NCBI GenBank assembly: GCA_934045905.1
Contig: OW203761.1
Location: forward strand, 31,980,964-32,044,963
Length of the DNA stretch: 64,000 bases
Direction: 5' to 3'
From: Leuctra nigra
Lineage: Eukaryota > Arthropoda > Insecta > Plecoptera > Leuctridae
Below the pieces are notes generated by a model that was not told the origin of the DNA, did no database searches, and saw only the letters and a program-made list of their open reading frames with translations. Below, one piece after another: positions 11,901-23,200 of this stretch. The position numbers and the translations under genes were made by a program. Numbering within the stretch: the stretch's first letter is position 1; each line of letters opens with the position of its first letter.

Positions 11901-14806
11901 TTGAATGGTCCTATGCTTCTTCTGCTTCTACCTGTTCACAAGTCCTCTCTTAAGGTCGATCTGACCACCAATCTATATTCCCACTAGCTCCCATTGCTCT
12001 TCCATTGCCTTGGCATTTTATATAACTGGACTGGACTCCTCCACCTCAGTCTCCCTCATTGTATTCTTTTTCCCAGCTCGAACTGTCAAAACTCCTGATA
12101 GGTTCTCATCCAACTCCATCCTTTTTAATGCCCAAAAGAAATTGAATCGCTCTCTCCCAATCTTGAAGCACAGCACAATCTCTTCTCTACCTGATCTTCA
12201 TGCTCATAATCTTAAATCATATTAATTAAAATTATAATTAGCATCATATGGAAATTGGTGTGCTCTATCCATACTGTTCTTGGGGTATTCAGTTTATAGT
12301 TTGCAGTACCTACATGTACAATTTTTAGGTGTTCAATAATTTGATTGCTCTCGTCTCTTCCCTTTCAGTTCTTCAGACCTGCCAATCCAATTAATATTCG
12401 GATGTTGATGGACAACAGTGGCCGTTCTTCAGGGGAAGCTGATGTCGAGTTTGCATCCCACGAAGATGCTGTGAAGGGAATGTCTAAGGTAATGGTTGCT
12501 TCTAAGTTCTATTGTCTCTCTTTTTCATGCTCAGATTATAAAAGCCCTAAACATTGCTCTCTAACATTTACAATTGTTGTCATTGGCGTCTTATTAGAGA
12601 TCAGTTCGGGTACCCGGTTCATACCCGGGTACAATTTTAATACCTGGCTACTCTTTTTTGCAATTTCCCTTGCATACTCTGCCTCTTATTCATCCCATAA
12701 ATGATAAGACGCTGCGGGCTGATGCGAGCATTGATTGAACAGACTGTACACAATTCATTCTTTATAGGTACCAGCTGAATTGTTTATAGTTAGGGGATCA
12801 ATATCAGTGGTACTGAATTTGGAGGGTCAAGTTTAAAAAACTGCTATGTCACATTTTTACGTTTTTGAGCTAGCCGAGCTTTCCTAAATGGTTTTTCCCT
12901 CTATTTAATGGTGTATTTGGTTTTGACATGAAAAATACCAAAGTCACTTAATTCGGTTAACAAATTTAAGAAGATTTCGATTCCAGTATAAAAAACGCTC
13001 ATGTCCAAGAACGTAAGCGAGTTAGTTGAGGGATGGATTACATATTGGTGGGGAGGGTGCGAAAAATTCAAAACGAATCAAAACTGTTATTTTTTTACCG
13101 GTGTAATTCAAACGGGTACTCTGGTAAAAAATTACCAAATCCGATCTCTTGTGTCTATGTTGTGCTTTTTACACACAGCATAGGATGCGGCTGGCAGTTT
13201 TATTATAGTAGATAACGTACAGTGGACCTCCTTAGTATGTTTCTCCGTAATACCTTTTTTTTTAAGGTCCCTCAACCCATAAGAACACATGTTAAATTTT
13301 TTCTACGGTACGTTTTTCACTTTAGTATGTTTTTTTATCCTGGTCATCTGGTACGTTTTTGAAAGGACCAGGATAAAAAACCTTACTAAAGAGGTTCCAC
13401 TGTATATATTTTGGAAAAGGCATACGGTTTCAGTACATTTGTATGGGCTAGTTATTATTGTCATTTAAATGAATTCCATTGAAAATTAAAAAGTAAACTT
13501 CCAAATTCCTCTGCGGACCCCCAAAGTTCTCTCGCGGAACACCAATTGGCGACTACTGATCTAGGTTACCAATGCTTAGAAATAATACTAACACAATCCA
13601 AACAATTCCCATGAATTGTATTGTGATTTTATGGTTTTCAGTCTCACACTGTGGCACAATATTTGTACTACTTAAAAGTCTTCTCTTTACTTACAAGTTA
13701 CAACAGACAAAAACTAAAAAGTAATAATTTTAAAAAAGCTTTAATGATAATAATGAAGGTATTCTTTCTTTCTTTCTTCTCGCATTGAAATCGCATGCGT
13801 GACAAGAATCATGTCTCCATAAATCATGACAAGTTGCGATTTGACAGCGATTTGAAGCCATCTACCATCAGTCCATCACTCACCACCATTATATCATTCC
13901 TTACTACCCTATGTATAAGTTACATTGTCGCACGAAAATCGCTAGACTCCGACTACACCCCATTTTCATTTTTTTCCAATTGGTAAAATCGTGTTACAGA
14001 AGGGCTTGCGATTCATGGGAACGTACTCCCTGCATCAAAGGAATCTCTGGGCTACAACATCTATGCTAACACTTATTTATAACAGGAGATTATAAATTAG
14101 AATGCCTCTTGCTTTTTTGGGATTGAACGTTTACCCTTTTTCTAGCTTGTTTTATATTATGTGGCGTCAGAAGTAATTACAAAGTGTCTAATATTTCCAC
14201 ATGATAATGTCACCAAAGCCATTGTACAAATGAATTGAACTGTCACGAAAGATACTCATGTAATAATGTGTTCATAATGTCACCAGATAACTGCCATATT
14301 CATATGACAACTACTTTTGTGATGTTGCGTCATTTTCTATTTCTCTCTACAACAATTTGCTTTTCCTAAGATGTACTAGTACTAGGCAACATGGTCACTT
14401 TCACTTAGTGTTTGAATTCAAATACCTACTATGTTGAGTTGAATATGTGATTTTGCTTTCAGGATAAAGGCCACATGCAACATAGATACATTGAGCTGTT
14501 CCTGAATTCTGCACCCAACAACAACGGTGGAGGTGGGGGCGGCGGTGGCGGCGGCGGCCTTGGAGGTGGTAAATTCGGCAACATGGGTGGAGGAGGTTTT
14601 AATGGTGGTGAGTAGATATATTTTTATTCACAAGAAAATTTTTAAAAATCCCTGATAAATAAATTGCATATTTGATTCTTAAATGTTGTCCTTTTTCGTT
14701 TTTAGGATTGGGCTTCAATTTTTCTGGAGGATATTCCAACAATCTAGGAGGAAATGGCATGGGATTTAGCAGCCAAATGGGTGGCAGCAACTATAGCTCT
14801 TTTTGA
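5960..14806 (+). CDS. HNRNPH: hnRNP F/H-like RNA-binding protein, nine coding exons
   Basis: Coding exons: 5960-6068, 7429-7587, 8042-8185, 8759-8897, 9357-9535, 11488-11786, 12369-12488, 14463-14607, 14706-14806 (TGA 14804-14806). All junctions are GT-AG and in phase; the product is 464 residues. Three quasi-RRM domains lie at about 16-90, 117-190 and 325-397. Each carries the family signatures RGLPW or RGLPF and GEAYVE, GEAYVQF or GEADVEF, plus GHRYIE or QHRYIE at the domain end. A glycine/asparagine-rich linker lies between the second and third domains, and a poly-Gly tail follows. This matches vertebrate hnRNP H (about 449 residues) and Drosophila Glorund. Known family role: nuclear binding of G-rich RNA to control splicing, and in flies mRNA localisation and translation. 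The start chosen is the ATG at 5960, 15 residues before the first domain. A sequence ending at 5954 (pyrimidine-rich, then TAG) looks like a splice acceptor, so a non-coding first exon may lie further upstream. Confidence 0.93.
6324..6495. mobile_element. pogo/Tc1-like MITE, 172 bp, copy 1
   Basis: Inverted ends CAGTGGAACCTCCTTAGTA, flanked by TA on both sides (6322-6323, 6496-6497). Nearly the whole element is self-complementary. It lies in the first hnRNP intron. Confidence 0.75.
6497..6730 (-). repeat. Non-LTR retrotransposon 3' end, copy 2
   Basis: Same family and orientation as 4971-5208, with a longer (ATT)n tail that begins directly at the TA duplication of the adjoining MITE 6324-6495. 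The two elements therefore abut without spacer. Confidence 0.6.
7675..7874. repeat. MITE family C, copy 1
   Basis: Ends related to GGTACACTCGACAATTCATA followed by AAACGGTATTTGAA, and inverted at the right end as CAAATACCGTTTT. Diverged copy of the element at 38316-38537, with TA before the left end. Confidence 0.6.
9705..9907. repeat. MITE family C, copy 2
   Basis: GGTACACTCGACAAATGATA at the left, TTCATTAGGTGTAC at the right, with TA flanks. Internal AATGGATTGGCTG and TGATTTCATTGATAA words are shared with the copy at 38316. Confidence 0.65.
9997..10445. mobile_element. hAT-type non-autonomous element, 449 bp, nested
   Basis: Perfect 18-bp inverted ends TAGTGATGCCATCGGGTA, flanked by a perfect 8-bp duplication GTACCTGG (9989-9996 and 10446-10453). 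The interior has GGGTACCCGG repeats and two A/T homopolymer hairpins. It has inserted into an older repeat that is the reverse counterpart of 1339-1790. A related GGGTACCCGG fragment lies at 12606-12637. Confidence 0.9.
10975..11163 (-). repeat. Non-LTR retrotransposon 3' end, copy 3
   Basis: A shorter, more diverged copy of the family at 4971-5208, with most of the trinucleotide tail lost. It lies in the intron before hnRNP exon 6. Confidence 0.55.
11856..11905 (-). repeat. Helitron-like 3' terminal fragment
   Basis: Read on the minus strand it is the terminal hairpin AACGCGTTACACAGAGCGTT followed by TTCCTAGT of the family described at 41381-42255. Only the last 50 bases are present, just after hnRNP exon 6. 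Confidence 0.55.
12010..12225 (+). other. Short ORF, possible retrotransposon relic
   Basis: A 71-codon ORF in the intron between hnRNP exons 6 and 7. Its end ([20 protein letters not shown] onward) has the look of a coding relic, but no domain can be named. It may be chance. Confidence 0.15.
13220..13402. mobile_element. pogo/Tc1-like MITE, 183 bp, copy 2
   Basis: Same family as 6324-6495: CAGTGGACCTCCTTAGTA at the left end and GAGGTTCCACTG at the right, with TA on both sides. It lies in the intron before hnRNP exon 8. Confidence 0.75.
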
Positions 14807-15234
14807 AGTACTTTATTACTCGTGCGATCTATTTATGCAATGACATTAGTGCATAATTACATAATCTACATCAGGATTAAGTAGCAGTACAGATATATAC
14901 AACTGCTTAACTAATATTTAACTGGTCTAATTGTACTTGTACCTATTAGTAATTCGTATTCGAACTGTAGCATAGGTCTTGTCATTGCAAATTGTCCGAT
15001 AACTGATTATAAGGACTACTTCTATGTATTTATCGTTTTGCTCTACTCCACACTCGTCGAGTAACAAATCCTGCAGAAATTGTCGTTGATTATAATTTTA
15101 ACCGTAATTTTAGTCTCATAGAGACAGTCCTAGATAGTAGATACTACCAGCTAGGTAGGACCTGTTACCTACTACCTGGTATGCAGTTCTCAGTTCAGAT
15201 TTTTGTAAGGCCTGGAATTTGTCTAAATTTTTTC

Positions 15235-15240
15235 AATAAA
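15235..15240 (+). terminator. Poly(A) signal of the hnRNP F/H gene
   Basis: A perfect AATAAA lies 429 bases after the hnRNP stop codon, which would give a 3' UTR of about 450 bases. It is the first canonical hexamer after the stop. Cleavage would fall within roughly the next 30 bases. Confidence 0.6.
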
Positions 15241-16090
15241 AGCAAAGCTAAACTATAAAATGTGTAGAATGAGTAATTCAATGAAAGAAAACTCCTCTCT
15301 CTACCCCTCCAAAACCCTCATTAAATCTCTTGCCATGTTTGGAATATTTTAAGTTATTGTTTCTATGTATCTATTCTGTACATGCGTTTTTAATGCCAAA
15401 TTCTTCACTTATTCCAAAATACCAATTTTATACTTTTGTAATTGCACACTTTACAAATTACGATATCAAGCACTACTACCTAGTACCTACCGAGTCAACA
15501 AATGCAGAAGAAGATTGAAGCAATGGTTAATTTTGGGGCGGACGCATACCATCACTCTTTTCAGGGTGGTCGGCCCACTTTCATAGAAGTAAAAATTGGC
15601 TTAAAATTGTGTACGTAGAAAGGCACTAAATTTGGTCATGAAATTCAAAATGTTCCCGGGGCTATGCGCCTTGGACCCGCATTGTTTTAGGGGGCCATCC
15701 CCCCAAACCCCCCATTGTTTTCGTAGGCAAGTATGTTTCCCTGACATCGCCGGGCTTTAACCCACTTTATTTTACAAATTATCCACTGGATTGAAGTGCA
15801 TTCTTTCTACTTCCATGATATGGTATAACCATTACAAACTAAAATACCTAGGATGAAGGCAGAAATACTGATTTCATGATATAATTAAATGGACTTCGGG
15901 CCTTCTGCGTCTATGGTACATATGTAGTCGCGTTAATAGCTATGGTTGGTAGAGGAGAACAGGACATTGTTGAATTGGAAAAGAATGTCTGAACTCTGAA
16001 GTTATATTTAACCTCTTCATTTTTGGATTTTTCCTGAAATTAATACAAACTAATTTGTACATATTGTGATTGGTATTTTAAGATTATCTA
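15241..16090. other. Intergenic DNA after the hnRNP gene
   Basis: No gene seen. A block at 15600-15780 carries C-rich runs (CCCCCCAAACCCCCC near 15700) and a GCCTTGGACCCGC segment that looks like worn repeat. The remainder is plain AT-rich sequence. Confidence 0.5.
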
Positions 16091-16094
16091 TATA

Positions 16095-16734
16095 GCCCAG
16101 TAATTTAAAGCGAAAAAAGGGCTGAACCCACCACTAATTGCAACAGAAGGTTTCAATACATGAATTGATTCAAAAAAATGCCCTCTACAACATATCCAAA
16201 ATCCGTGCACCGAAGGTTTTTTTTAAACACTTTTAAAGTTAATTTAAAAACTTTTTCATGTAACTCTGATTTTGACAAAACTTGGCAGAATTGTTCACCA
16301 TCCTAAATGAACACAAATAGCTCTCTGAGCGTTTTCCTCTAAATCTCATCGTTTGGGAAATATGGACCTCGCAAAACGTCAAATGAACCTCAAAGTTACC
16401 TAAATCGTCGAAAACTGACTAAAATATTACTTTTCAATGGGCCATATTTCCCAAATGATAAGATTTAGAGAAAATTGCTCAAAGAGCTATTTGTGTTCAT
16501 TTAGTTTGGTGAACAATTCTGCCAAGTTTCGTCAAAATTGGAGATCATGACTTTTTTTGAAGGTGGAATTAACATGGGAAATTAGCTTAAAAAGTGATTA
16601 AAAGTACTTCTGGTGCACGGATTTTGGGCGATTTTGGATATGTAGAGGATAAAGAGGGTATTTTTCTGAATCGATTCATGTATTGAAACCTTCTGTTGCA
16701 ATTAGTGGTGGGTATAATCACAAAATTACTGGAC
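16095..16734. mobile_element. Large foldback element, 640 bp
   Basis: Ends GCCCAGTAATTT and AATTACTGGAC with TA on both sides. Pairing continues inward through CCCACCACTAATTGCAACAG, ATCCAAAATCCGTGCACC and CATATTTCCCAAA words, so both halves fold on each other over some 300 bases with loops. No ORF. Confidence 0.75.
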
Positions 16735-17290
16735 TAATAGTAGTAGGTATAGATTCCTTGATCAATTGACAATTGTGTCAATTGCAGATAGACATACTCT
16801 AATATTAATGAGCACAACAAGCACAGTAAAGTTTTGTTTATATGTTTATGGTTTTAAATGACAACAAATGAGCAAATGGTGTGTTCATGAGACTCATACA
16901 ATTAAACGGTTTCATATTTTTCTTTCATAATACATAAAAGAACATGTTACTAGCATAGTACTAGCCTATCTCTCATGTTACGCAACAATGCCAAAAATTC
17001 AGACGAAAGTGACATTTAAAAATTAAAAATATAAGATACAATCTGTTTAAAAATCATATAGCTAATGAATGCTATATTTACAAGTTCCTACTAAGACTGC
17101 ATTATACATTATACTATTAAACGTTGATCGATTCTAAAGTAATTTCTACACATTGTAATAAAATTTAAAATTACATTAATTTTAATGGGACCCATATGAG
17201 GTACCTACTGCTTAACAGAACAGTCTGTAATAAAGTACCTAGGTATATGTTTCCATCTAATAAGTGAAATTAGCAGAAGTTATGCAAATT

Positions 17291-20200
17291 TTACATATAA
17301 AAATATGCTATGCTAATTGAAATTAATGTGGAAAAAGACAAAGCTTTTATAGATGTAGAGTGATTGCATCCCTCTGTTGAGCATGTGTATACACAAGATC
17401 TATATTCCATGACATCCCCTGGTTGCTGAATATAGTTGCAATAATTTCCCAGGTCAAGAGATGAGCAAAACCGTTTAGTACCCAATCCACCTGAAATATA
17501 TAAGTACATAATTAATGTTTATCTGACATTATTTTCATGCAAATCAATATTTTAATTTTTGTATTGGAAAAGCAAGGAATCGGATCTCAGCAAGATCCCT
17601 CTTTGTCCATGTGCACACATGCTGGCTGCAGCATGCAATAAACAATCAATCAATGTGTCATGAATTATTTGTAAATTGTAATGAAACCACAAACCAAATT
17701 TACTATGTTTAGCTATGGACGCATGATTTTGTACTAAATGAATTTTTATTTATTTATTTATTTAGCTTGAAAGCTATTTTTCATTACAATATATACATTT
17801 ACAAAACAGGAAATTCATTATAAACAAATGAAGTACCTACATAAAATTTTAAACATTTCAATATATTCTTCTTCTTTTACCTTTATTATTACCTAATCTA
17901 TTATAAAGTTAAAAATTGATTAAAATGTTTTTGCAAATTATAAAAACCTACAAAATTTTATACCTATGTAGATGGTACTTTAAACTTAAATTAAAACAAA
18001 ATAATTGAATAACAACTAAGCATAAAACCTATTACTTTTACTTTCATGTTTTCATATTCTAGAAAGAATATGTTTTTTGATTGAAATGCCAAGATTGGCT
18101 AAGCCCCGGTATTACCAAAGTTAAATTTGCTGGATTAACTAACTTTTGGATTAAATTCAACTGTTTCAATCATTTTGAGGTATCTGATTGGCTGTGCCGC
18201 CAATTTAGTCCAATATTTAGTTAATCCGGCTCAGATTAACTTTGGTAATACCGGCCCTAAGAAAAGTTGAAAAAGAGGAAAAATGAAAAACTGGCAGACC
18301 TAATACTCGTTTAAGGCATTCGTCCAAAGCATCCAAATTTTAAACATTATTAACAGTTATAGAAAATTTAAACAAAATAAATATAGAAATAATTTAAAAA
18401 CAGTTAAAAAGAGGGCTTCACAAGAAGTTAAAGAACTTGAATAACAGATGTGCGCGGCCGGTGCAAATTCAATGCGTCAAGATTTTTTTTTTAATTTTAT
18501 TTCATTTTGATTTTTAACTGAGTGTTCATAATAACTTCTAGGTAACACCCTGTTCTTTCGTCGATTCGCTTTTATGCCGTAATGAAATTGAAACATGGCG
18601 AAAATTCGGGAAATCGCCGAACGCACAAAAATGTTTTTGCTCAAAATCAGGCGCGTAGGAAGGGGGTGAGGGGAATTATATTTATACCACCCCACTCGAG
18701 CAGTCTGACCCCCTATTCACCATACAGACTAAAGTTCTGCGTCCAAAAATCACTAATAAATTGTATAAATTCTAAAAAAAACGCCCTGGATAATTAAAAA
18801 AAAATATATAATCGAAAAAACGACCTGCAGGGCAACATTGGAGGATTGTTTGCTTCTGTGTATTTTAGAGCCCCAGGATCACTTTTAAATTGTGTATATT
18901 GGCATTGCCCTCAGATCCTTCCTCCAGATGTCCCAAACCCCCTGATGATGAATGTAGGTATCATTCCCACGAGCCTGCTCAAACTGTCGGACCACAACAA
19001 TCGGAAAACGAGAGGTTTTAGCAAGTCAACGAACTATTGGGTAGTATCATATGTGCAATTTAATAATACTAATAATAGGGGGTCACGAACGCATGGTTAT
19101 CGGAGGGGTGTGAGTTTCTTGTTTCTGCACATAGTTCAATTGCGTGCGTGATAATGTTTTTAAACACTGTCACATTGACAATGTGTTACATTGACATGTA
19201 ATTGTGACATTATTGTAAAAGATATCGCCGAATAAGCAAGTCAACCTCGAAAAACATTTCAATTAGGTACTACACAATATCGAGTGTTGCACCGCCATCA
19301 AATTCAAGTTCTTTTAAAATCAATGAAAATCACCTCAAACCGTATGGAAAAGATTTTTCTCTGTAAACACTAAAATCTCTTCCAAAATGGTTTGAGGTGT
19401 TTTTCCTAGATTTTTAATGAACTTGATGACGGCGCGAGACGATAGCGGCGAATCTTTTAAATTTGTGTCGTGCGGTTTCGAGAAAGTACCTCTACATTTT
19501 GTCGTTTTGTTCAGTATATTCGTAATCGTACCAGTAATATAGCTTAGTGTGGTAGAGGAAGGGTAGAGGTGCTACATATTGTGTTGATACAAAAATCATG
19601 CTCAACTTAAAACATGCACCACACATGTTATACATACTACTTCCTAGCAATCTACAATATATTCTACCTTCATAGATCCCCGTAGTTTTTATGCAATATC
19701 TTGCTTCAAACAAATGATCACAACTGGAAGGCATAATTGGCCCTCCAATTTCGTGAATAAGTTCGTCTGAACAATTAATGTCCATAGCAACTGAGCATTG
19801 ATAGCAGTTGAAACTCCATACTTATCAACCATTTCCCAAGAGCAGCCGAAAAAGATCATACGAAACATTTATTTATATAAACATTCAGTTACATTCAGTT
19901 ATTTATATATTCGTGGAGATTGTCGAAAAGTCAGGAAGAAACACTAGATAGGTACTACTACACAAACAGGAAGACCCAATCCAGAGGCAGACAGAGCTGG
20001 AGCCTGGAAGAAAGAGTTTTATCCGCTTGGCGGATTTCATAAATAAATCTGACCCTAAATAGAATATTCTATTTAGCGTCAGATTTATTTATTTATAACA
20101 TCTCCATCCTAATGTTATACCATGGAGGTTTAAATAGTAGGTACCCACATCATGCGAATAAGACGAAATCCATTTTGTAAATCAAAAGAAGAATAAAAAA

Positions 20201-23200
20201 TATTTTAAAACTATTTGTTCTTCTATTGATTAATAAGTTTCGAGTCTGACAGGCTGCCACCGGCTAAGGAAAGTATGAAGGTTCAACGAAGTGGATGATG
20301 ATTTTAATCTGATGTCACCTTCAAATCGACCAGTGCGTTTTATACAGTATTGTGCTCCATAAACAGCGTCGCAGGATTGTGGGACAATATCTACATCATC
20401 CAAATATTCGTTGCACTGAAATGGACTGGTGTGATCCGTGCTGAGACACTGATAGCACGATATGCCTGACGCTGAAAAGAAAATAGTACATATTTAAACG
20501 ATTGTTATTTTAGTGATTAATTGTGTAGATCTATGAAATAGAAAAAATAATCCACTACAATTCGTCATCATTGAGCGAGCGAAGCGAGCGTCTCCTTCTG
20601 GCACGGACCTCTCCTTTTTTTTGTTACTGACGATATACAAGTCACAGTTTTTCTTTGATCAAGCTATAATTTTGCACACATATACTGACCATTTCCGGTC
20701 GTTGCAGACCCTAATTTTTTTGAAATCCCCTGATTGGTTCAAATTTAAAAAAAATTATCTTTCGATTGTTTAGTTTGATCAATTTGAAATTTTGACAAGT
20801 CATACCACTAACATTTTACCCAATCATACAAAGTTTCGGCCAAATCCTCCTATTGGTAAAATTTAAAACCATCTTTACTGTGATTTTTGAAATTTAAACT
20901 AGAACCGTTTGACCGATCAACAATTAAAACTTTGCATGGTCATTGGGACCAACATTATCTGTGTTTTTGACAATTTTCAGACACATATGTGTTTAAATCC
21001 AAAAGTTATTGACATTTTACAGACATTTTGCTTGTTGCTATGGATCACGGCAACATTGACGCCTCAGTTCCAATGTTCCAAGGTAGTTAGAACAGAAACT
21101 TTCAAACGCATGACACTAATAATCAACAGATTGATCTGATATTGTGTATATACACATTTATATCATGAGTGGTATATTTTTGGAACAATATCCTGTGATT
21201 TTTGAAAATTAATAAGGAACCATTCAATCATAAAGGTTCAATCGATCGACTTAAAACTTTGTATGGTTATTGGGACCAATATTTTTGGAATTTTTGAAGA
21301 TTTCATCAAGATTTCGGTTCGAGGTGTTACGCGTATCCGTGCTCGCTCATCAACGCGTTACTCAGAGCGTTTTCCTAGTAATATATTTGATGATTGTATA
21401 ACATTAGTCCATCCATATACAATGGTCCATCTCATCATATTTTTATATTGTGTACATATGGTGTAAACGGAGGTATGTGAAGTTTTGAGAAGTATGTCAC
21501 AAAATTATCTCAAAATTAATTTACCGAGATGCCATATGATAATTAAAACAAATTGTTTAAATACGTAACACTATAAACCGCAACCGATTCTCATTTTCAT
21601 TCACTGCTTACAAAATTGGAGAAGTTTCATTGAGCGAGCGAAGCGAGCGTCTCCTTTTGACTCTTATGACACGGACCTCTGTTTTTTTTTTTTTTTTTTT
21701 TGTCTGCTAAATGGAGCAATAGAAATCGCACAGTTTCACCGATCGACCTGAAATTTTGCACACATGTAGAGACAACCTTCTCTGTTTGCTGACCCTAATT
21801 TTTTTTGAAATTCATTGATTGGGTAAAATTTAAATAAACATCTCCTGATAGGCTGAAAAATGAAAATGGTATTCAACAAATGTGATCAACCTTATATTTT
21901 GCATGGTCATTAAGACCAACATTGTCTCTTATTTTACAAATTTTCAGCCAAATTGTCCCATTGGTTAAAATTTAAAAAAATATTTCATGTGCTTTTTGAA
22001 ATTTAAACCAGAACCGTTTGACTGATCAACTTAAAAATTTGCATGGTCATCGGGTCCAACATTATCTGTATTTTTGACAATTTTCAGACTGAACTGTGTT
22101 TAAATTCAACAGTTATTGACAGTTTACGGATATTTTGCGTGATGGCTGTCATATATCTCGAATTTCACATTTCACGGCATCTTCGGATCTTCACTTCAAG
22201 GTTGTTAGAGCAGAAACTTTCAAACGTACTATATTAATATGAAACTGATATGACCGTTTAAATATTTTTTGAACGAGATCCTGTGATTTTTGTAAATTAA
22301 CAAGGAATCGTTCAATCATAAAGGTTCAATCGATCAACTTAAAACTTTGCGTGGTTATTGGGACCAATATTTTAGGAATTGTTGGAGATTTTCATATAAG
22401 TCTGTGACGAAGTTCAAGAATTATTGGCTTTTAAGGACATTTTCGATAAACAGAATTTCGGTTCGAGGTATTGCGCGTATCAGTGCTCGCTCATCAACGC
22501 GTTACTCAGAGCGTTTTCCTAGTATAGATGTGTTGGGCAGAGGAATGGAACTTCTTTAGCTTTTTTCTTGTGTAGGTACATCAAGTAATTAATTCCTATG
22601 TTTATAGTACTAGGACAACACTCGGTGTAACGCGTTTTCCCTCAGTCGACAGGCAAATGCTGGGAAGGTACCCTACTAATAGGCCACGACCGCCGCCTTC
22701 CCACCTTCCATCCTTACCAACTCTTCACCATTATCTCCCAATCATCCATCCGTCGCCATTAGCCTCGCTGCAGAACAGTGCGACGTTAAGCCCCAGGGGA
22801 AAAAGAGATAAGCTAGCAAAGTATTGAAAAGTATTGATCTAATGAATTTGTCAAAGAAGCCGTGAAACAAAATATTTGATAGGTTCATTTTGACATTGAC
22901 ATTTTACTGATTATGATTGTTTTGAAATATATAATTCTTGAAGTGCATTACAGGTTTGTCTGAGAGAGTAAAAAATACTTCTAATGCTGGTCCAAGTGAC
23001 CATGCAAAATTTGGTGATGACCGGTCAAACGATTGCAGCAATATTGACACTCAGTGTTTCTTTCATTCTTTCAAGTTTCCGATCAAAACAATAGACCGAA
23101 CTTGCTGAAAATCATTTTGTCCACAACATAATAGCAGAGCATGATAATAGTAATATAAGTTTTGTGAAAAAAATTGGCCTGATCCGTTATTTCGTTTGGC

